From the NCBI GenBank assembly GCA_965224845.1, contig CBDDAJ010000005.1, positions 72,453-136,452 on the forward strand: a stretch of DNA of 64,000 nucleotides. Direction: 5' to 3'. Of this stretch, positions 60,055-64,000 are shown piece by piece. The notes beneath the pieces were generated by a model, which ran no database searches, was not told the origin of the DNA, and saw nothing but the letters and a program-made list of their open reading frames with translations. Within the stretch, counting starts at the first letter, position 1. Every line of letters begins with the position of its first letter. The DNA is from Wocania_A sp965224845 (GTDB taxonomy: Bacteria > Bacteroidota > Bacteroidia > Flavobacteriales > Flavobacteriaceae). Made by a program: the position numbers and the translations under genes.

Positions 60055-62016
60055 TTAATTATCTTCAAATGTTTTTCTTGCCTCAGTTTCAATATTTAAT
60101 TGGTTGACTCTCGCATCTACTTTTCGTTTAAAATCTGTATCGGCAATAGTGGCTACATTATCTAAATAACGCACCACTTCCTGACGTCTAATTTCAGAGA
60201 AATCTAAGCCTTTCATATTAGCTTTCATCAACTCTTGAAGCATGCCAAACTTAGTCTCATAATCTTTTTTGAAATAAATTTCCGGGTTTTCAAACCAATC
60301 ATCTTCTAAATCAAAATCGGTTAATCTTAAAGATATTGCCGATTGAATATTCCTTACATCACGGGATGAAAAGAATGGAAATATCTTCTGAATTTCTTTA
60401 TATAAACTGGCATAAAACATATGTTCATTAGCATCATGTATTTTGTCAACTTTATTAAAAGTTTCTAAAACACGTTCTTCTGAAGGTTTTTCGATAGCAT
60501 CTAAGATATCTCCCATATTTTTTGCTAAGCCCTGATCTTCTAAGTATTTATACCCCTGCGGGTCTTGCATATTTACAAAATCCGGCATGGTTTTGTCAAA
60601 CTTTTTCCACCAAATATAATCCTGATCTAAAAAGTCATGTGCTGTACGTGCACCATCGATTTTAAAACGGCCCTGCACACGAGAAATCACTGCCTTATCT
60701 AACATTTCGGGTAAATTAGTAAACAATCCTATTGAACTATTACCATAATTAACCGCATAAGCACCTTCTGTATATCTTAAAAACACACCAATAACTTCTT
60801 TTACACCAGCCGAAACACCTTGTGCTGTACGCTCTTGTAAATTATTTTCGGCATCATCAATCGGTGCAAAAATAAGCTTTGATGGGTCCTGCAAAGGTTT
60901 CATCCACTCCACCATTTTTTCAGCAGAACCCCCTTGAAAGGTACTAATTAAAGTATCCGGCATAGGATGAAACAAAAACGGAAGATCTAAATTATCGCAA
61001 TATTCTTTAAGTCTTGTAGCAATGGCAGCAATGAGCATAGATTTTCCTGTTCCCGGAATACCATAGCCCATAAAAACAGGCATAAAACCTCCTAATTCCT
61101 GAAACGGGTTCTTCTTTGCCGAAAAATCATAACTCAGCATACGTTCGGTTAATCGACGTGCAAAATGTTTGGCATCGCGGTTACCAACAATTTGTTCGAA
61201 TTTAATTTTATTAAACTCAATACTTTTAGCCGTTCCGGAAAACACATTATTCCAACCAGATACTGCAAATTCAGATTTTTCTAATTTATAGGTTCTGTCT
61301 TCAATGGTTTCTGTATACTCTAAAGTGCTTTTACGCAGTTGAATTTCGTCTATTAAGGCTTCAAAATAAACCACTGTAAAATCAATGACATCCTTATCAG
61401 ATTTTATAATTTCCGGATGCCCTAAATATTTATCAAAATAAAACAAACCACACGAAATGCCTTTTAAAGGCGACATTAAAGACACTTCCGGAATACCGGC
61501 AAACTTCTGTTTCATCACACTTAAATCGTCTGAAGCATAGGGCTTTAAATCGTGTAATATTTTATAGGCTGTAGCAAATAGCATAAATGCCGTTGCTGTG
61601 TGCATTTTACTTTCAAACTCACGCTTTCCACTACTGTCTAAAGCCGATTTATTTTCACTTAAACTCGATAGCCCCGAAGCATCATAAAAACTGTCTTTAA
61701 TCCAAATACCAAGTGTAATTCCTTCTTGCACCGCATACAAAGTCTGGTTTAAATAAATAGGAATAGCCACAGAGTCTGGTAACAAACGCTTTTTTAAAGC
61801 CAAAATAGTTTTAGATACCGACGTAACTTCAGCTGTATTAGTGCCGTTATTGGCACGTGATAAATACAATAGAATAGAATCATCCTTAGCATCTTTATCT
61901 CTGTTTTTCGCACGGGTACCTTGCTCCCATCGTACAGATTTAAGATATGAGGTAGCTTCATCACGAAGCATATCAAGTTCGGTTTGTTTTATAGGAAATG
62001 TTGAATTGTGTTCCAT
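60055..62016 (-). CDS. AAA+ ATPase of an unrecognised operon
   Basis: The 653-residue ATPase has a long N-terminal helical domain (1-305), a Walker A GIPGTGKS at 319-326 and a Walker B-like LIFAPIDDAE at 381-390, in which DDAE replaces the usual DE. A sensor-1-like LFTNLPE near 431 and conserved Arg in ISRVQGRF near 446-450 could act as finger residues. The C-terminal 180 residues are helical. It is not MoxR, ClpX or Lon by motif. A four-helix-bundle gene has been inserted between it and the genes that probably preceded it. Confidence 0.8.
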   Translation of the reverse strand: MEHNSTFPIKQTELDMLRDEATSYLKSVRWEQGTRAKNRDKDAKDDSILLYLSRANNGTNTAEVTSVSKTILALKKRLLPDSVAIPIYLNQTLYAVQEGITLGIWIKDSFYDASGLSSLSENKSALDSSGKREFESKMHTATAFMLFATAYKILHDLKPYASDDLSVMKQKFAGIPEVSLMSPLKGISCGLFYFDKYLGHPEIIKSDKDVIDFTVVYFEALIDEIQLRKSTLEYTETIEDRTYKLEKSEFAVSGWNNVFSGTAKSIEFNKIKFEQIVGNRDAKHFARRLTERMLSYDFSAKKNPFQELGGFMPVFMGYGIPGTGKSMLIAAIATRLKEYCDNLDLPFLFHPMPDTLISTFQGGSAEKMVEWMKPLQDPSKLIFAPIDDAENNLQERTAQGVSAGVKEVIGVFLRYTEGAYAVNYGNSSIGLFTNLPEMLDKAVISRVQGRFKIDGARTAHDFLDQDYIWWKKFDKTMPDFVNMQDPQGYKYLEDQGLAKNMGDILDAIEKPSEERVLETFNKVDKIHDANEHMFYASLYKEIQKIFPFFSSRDVRNIQSAISLRLTDFDLEDDWFENPEIYFKKDYETKFGMLQELMKANMKGLDFSEIRRQEVVRYLDNVATIADTDFKRKVDARVNQLNIETEARKTFEDN

Positions 62017-62022
62017 TTTTTT

Positions 62023-62061
62023 TAGTCTTCAGTTAGCAATACTCAGTCTTCAGTTCTTACT
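62023..62061. repeat. CAGT-type repeat, left flank of the four-helix-bundle gene
   Basis: TAGTCTTCAGTT occurs here, followed by AGCA and a second CAGTCTTCAGTT. It is an inverted copy of the sequence at 62442-62470 on the other side of the gene. Similar short CAGT repeats surround four-helix-bundle genes in this phylum, as far as I recall. Confidence 0.65.
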
Positions 62062-62107
62062 GTTACATAAAATATGCTATTTCTTTATTTAAACTTCTCT
62101 TGGGTTA

Positions 62108-62425
62108 TTAATCATTATAATATAAAAGCTTTCCAACTTCTTCACTTTTATTTTGTAATTCTAATTGTGTTGCTTTTAAAATATATTCACATGCTAATGC
62201 AAAATCCAGCTGCAATTGTGTTTCAGAGTTTTCACTATCTGCGGCAGATAATTTGCTCAAAAAATGCTTTTTGTATTGTCTTTTTCTGTAACCTTCAGCT
62301 ATATTTGAACAAACGGATCTACTTGATCTAACTATTTGTGACATTAAAGGAAACTTCACATAATCTGGAAATGTCTTTGCTAAATCAAACCCTTTCTGAT
62401 ATGCCAATAACGTTTTAAAACTCAT
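62108..62425 (-). CDS. Four-helix-bundle protein, S23/23S rRNA IVP-like
   Basis: The 105-residue protein matches the S23/IVP family: AYQKGFDLAKTF near residues 8-19, QIVRSSRSVCSNIAEGY near 30-46 and a QLQLDFALACEYI stretch near 70-82. Homologues are found inside 23S rRNA intervening sequences but also as free genes. Here it sits inside the AAA+ operon, flanked by inverted CAGT repeats, and its ATG overlaps the stop of the gene upstream (ATGA). It looks like a later insertion. Confidence 0.85.
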   Translation of the reverse strand: MSFKTLLAYQKGFDLAKTFPDYVKFPLMSQIVRSSRSVCSNIAEGYRKRQYKKHFLSKLSAADSENSETQLQLDFALACEYILKATQLELQNKSEEVGKLLYYND

Positions 62426-62844
62426 TTCGGGTTACTTTTTTGAGTGCTAACTGAAAACTGAAGACTACTAACTTCAACAGGTGCCTTTTCAAGAGTATTT
62501 ATAACCTCCGGCGTTTTGTTATACAGCAGTTGAATAATTCTATGTGGTGCAAACACATATTTTTGTTTCAACACTTCATTCCATTTTTGCAAGGTTTGCT
62601 TACTAAAAAAACCGCCTTCTTTAAATTCGCTCCCCGAATTTACCTCATCTAATCGCAGCGAAATGGCATAGGATTCCAACGGAATTTCCTTCTTACCTAT
62701 ACCCTCTAAAAGGGCATGTGTAATTTCATTTTCATCTTTTGCAAAAACATTGTGAATAGGTCCTAAATCTATTCGTTTTATAAGCTTTGGTAATACCTTT
62801 GGCAGCTTTCTATCAATAGTGTAAGCCATAGTATCTAAAGCCAT
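62422..62844 (-). CDS. Hypothetical protein with a repeat-derived C-terminus, AAA+ gene run
   Basis: The 140-residue protein is unrecognised; the first 124 residues look like a normal soluble domain (TYTIDRKL-type start, IPLESYAISLRLDEVNSG, KYVFAPHRIIQLLY). The end, SSLQFSVSTQKSNPK, is encoded by the CAGT repeat flanking the four-helix-bundle gene, so the natural C-terminus may have been lost when that gene arrived. It starts 10 bp inside the upstream gene. Confidence 0.6.
   Translation of the reverse strand: MALDTMAYTIDRKLPKVLPKLIKRIDLGPIHNVFAKDENEITHALLEGIGKKEIPLESYAISLRLDEVNSGSEFKEGGFFSKQTLQKWNEVLKQKYVFAPHRIIQLLYNKTPEVINTLEKAPVEVSSLQFSVSTQKSNPK
62442..62470. repeat. CAGT-type repeat, right flank of the four-helix-bundle gene
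   Basis: AGTGCTAACTGAAAACTGAAGACTA-type sequence, the inverse of the left flank at 62023-62061 apart from an inserted TTTTCAG-like unit. It is read as the C-terminal codons of the 140-residue gene. Confidence 0.65.
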
Positions 62845-63503
62845 GTCTCTATCAGCAACCGTTTTAAAATCTCATAAATCTCGTCTTTTGCATCTCTTGC
62901 ATCTGTACCGTTATAATTAAAATACATAAAACATATAAATGGTCTGTTATGAGATACATCATAAAACCCCCAACTCACCATATATTTAGTATCTACGCCT
63001 TCTGGCGCATTTATTATCCTGCCTTGTACAAAGCGATTAAAGATGTATTCCTTTTTAACCGATGAATAATAGACTATAGATGCTGCCTGAAACAATTTAC
63101 GCTTTTTTACAGGTTCCTTTTTTCGCATTAGCGTATCTAAAAATTCTGCCTTTAAATCACTTATTGGAGTTAATCTGCCTAAATACTCATCGCGTAATTC
63201 TAAATCATTAAATAAATACCTGAACTCCAAATAGTTAGGGAATCCAGAATAGGTTAAATCAACCTTCATGTTATCCTCATCGTCATACATATATTTAATC
63301 CGCATGGCCTCGATAGAGTATAGTAGTAAATCGCAATATTGCTTAAACAATTGCACTTCTTGGTCATTACAAATCTTTTGCTGTTGTACAGCTACTATAA
63401 GTTCTTTAAAAGCAAAATCTATCATACTATGATAAAATACATAGTGCTCTTTAGAATCTAAAATAGCAGAATCTAATGGTGTTGTAATATGGTTTATGGA
63501 CAT
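62835..63503 (-). CDS. Hypothetical protein, AAA+ gene run
   Basis: The soluble, mainly helical 222-residue protein has many aromatic residues (MYDDEDNMKVDLTYSGFPN, then RPFICFMYFNYNGTDARDA near the C-terminus). No family or catalytic motif is recognised. It overlaps the 140-residue gene by 10 bp in a different frame, a sign of tight coupling. A repeat-filled gap of 249 bp lies upstream. Confidence 0.65.
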   Translation of the reverse strand: MSINHITTPLDSAILDSKEHYVFYHSMIDFAFKELIVAVQQQKICNDQEVQLFKQYCDLLLYSIEAMRIKYMYDDEDNMKVDLTYSGFPNYLEFRYLFNDLELRDEYLGRLTPISDLKAEFLDTLMRKKEPVKKRKLFQAASIVYYSSVKKEYIFNRFVQGRIINAPEGVDTKYMVSWGFYDVSHNRPFICFMYFNYNGTDARDAKDEIYEILKRLLIETWL

Positions 63504-63508
63504 GTTTT

Positions 63509-63540
63509 AGTATTCAGTACAACAGTATTCAGTATGCAGT
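63509..63540. repeat. CAGTATTCAGTA direct repeats
   Basis: AGTATTCAGTA occurs at 63509-63519 and again at 63525-63535, followed by TGCAGT. The unit resembles the CAGTCTTCAGT repeats at 62.0 and 62.4 kb. Confidence 0.65.
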
Positions 63541-63574
63541 TTTTGCCACGAATACACTAATATTTTAATAATTT

Positions 63575-63682
63575 GGGCGTCACGCTATCGGGTCGGGCTA
63601 TACGTTACAAGTCCTCGCTTATTCCGGCTACGCTCAGTACAAACTACCCTCGCTGAGGGCTTTCCACTGCTATCCCTAACGT
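63575..63682. repeat. GC-rich intergenic repeat element
   Basis: About 108 bp begin GGGCGTCACGC and end CTATCCCTAACG, with GGTCGGGCTATACG near the left end and GGGCTTTCCACTGC near the right. It is much richer in GC than the surroundings and contains a CCCTC-GCT-GAGGG hairpin (63647-63659). I recall similar dispersed elements in Flavobacteriaceae. It occupies most of the 249-bp gap between 63504 and 63752. Confidence 0.65.
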
Positions 63683-63752
63683 AAAAAAGATAGGTATTAA
63701 CATCCTAATATATTAGAAAAAGACTGTCTTGTCGTATCGCCTTGCAATAACA

Positions 63753-64000
63753 TTAACTCAACAAATCGTCGTCGTTAGTCTCAGGTTTTGGATCTGGTTT
63801 ATCATTTGCTTCTCCATCACCAGATGGCTTATTTGTATCTGCTTTATAATAATCTTCAAAAATCTCTTTCATATCAATGCCATAACGCTCTGCAAAATTC
63901 TTTTGAATATCACTATCCTTAGCACGGATCTCCTGTAAAGCCTCAGCATAACTACTATAAACCCCTTGCATTACTTTTTCGTGTACTGGTATATTATCCA
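63753..64000 (-). CDS. C-terminal part of an unrecognised protein (truncated by the window edge)
   Basis: The frame is open from the edge (reading DNIPVHEKVMQGVY) to TAA 63753-63755, about 82 residues. It includes RAKDSDIQKNFAERYGIDMKEIFEDYY and then a disordered acidic tail ending DDDLLS. The Met at 63971 is an internal residue. No family can be assigned from this piece. It lies on the same strand as the AAA+ gene run, but 249 bp of repeats separate them. Confidence 0.6.
   Translation of the reverse strand, partial: DNIPVHEKVMQGVYSSYAEALQEIRAKDSDIQKNFAERYGIDMKEIFEDYYKADTNKPSGDGEANDKPDPKPETNDDDLLS

Noticed and set aside
63753..64000. Possible TelA/tellurite-resistance family end
   Set aside because: The C-terminal piece does not match what I recall of TelA, and no TerD or TerC genes are in the window.
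1..64000. CRISPR arrays, tRNA or rRNA genes, prophage and transposases
   Set aside because: I saw no regularly spaced repeats, no cloverleaf-like sequences, no rRNA stretches and no integrase or transposase motifs on either strand.

Overview
The window looks like chromosome from a marine-type member of the Flavobacteriaceae (Bacteroidota). The DNA is AT-rich. Where promoters can be guessed they carry TAnnTTTG-type -7 elements, and Shine-Dalgarno sequences are nearly absent. Gene content fits: a TonB receptor paired with a DUF4249-like lipoprotein, S9 peptidases, LytS/LytTR regulators, a TPR-AraC regulator and four-helix-bundle (S23/IVP-like) genes. I saw no rRNA, tRNA, CRISPR array, prophage or transposase. 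All family names come from reading motifs; no search was run.

Region 1 (1-11.4 kb) has two divergent operons. Leftward is a nitrite ammonification operon: an outer-membrane alginate-export-type barrel, nrfH, nrfA and the start of a ccsBA-type haem-lyase gene. Rightward is a nearly complete molybdenum-cofactor operon: moeA, a short ModE-like regulator, a TauE/SafE-type permease, mobA, moaD, a moeB-rhodanese fusion, moaE, a moaC-moaB/mog fusion and moaA. Two FNR/CRP-like dyads lie between the operons, each about 33 bp from a putative -7 element.

Region 2 (11.4-14.6 kb) holds an AraC regulator with a 21-bp-spaced direct repeat in front of an MddA/NnrU-like methyltransferase, a 45-aa ORF, a secreted protein and a SpoU methyltransferase.

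Region 3 (14.5-26.7 kb, leftward) holds users of the cofactor. These are a Tat-exported xanthine-dehydrogenase/aldehyde-oxidase-type enzyme with its XdhC and MocA maturation factors, formate-tetrahydrofolate ligase, FdhD, and an NAD-type formate dehydrogenase (FdsB, FdsA) with a DUF4202-like partner. MobA would serve the bis-MGD formate dehydrogenase and MocA the MCD-type hydroxylase.

Region 4 (26.8-37.4 kb) is mostly housekeeping: YheT-like hydrolase, adenine deaminase, TilS, a sigma-region-4-like protein, PabB, an aldose-epimerase-like protein, a DEAD-box helicase and a serine hydrolase. Region 5 (37.5-43.5 kb) holds an ExbB/TolQ-like protein, a LytS/LytTR pair, an MscS channel, an ECF sigma factor with a small partner, and a TPR lipoprotein. 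Two nearly identical terminator hairpins bracket the ExbB-LytSR part. Region 6 (43.6-54.4 kb) holds the DUF4249/TonB-receptor pair, a second 45-aa ORF sharing a GFGW-x-TGSK motif with the first, small lipoprotein and membrane genes, a DinB protein, a Crp-family regulator, a TPR-AraC regulator split by an apparent frameshift, and an S9 peptidase.

Region 7 (54.5-64 kb, leftward) is a long run of mostly unrecognised genes around a 653-aa AAA+ ATPase. It includes three membrane proteins, a probable DUF6638 protein, a Nudix hydrolase and a truncated gene at the right edge, and is interrupted by a four-helix-bundle gene flanked by short repeats. This run and the two 45-aa peptides are the best candidates for undescribed biology.
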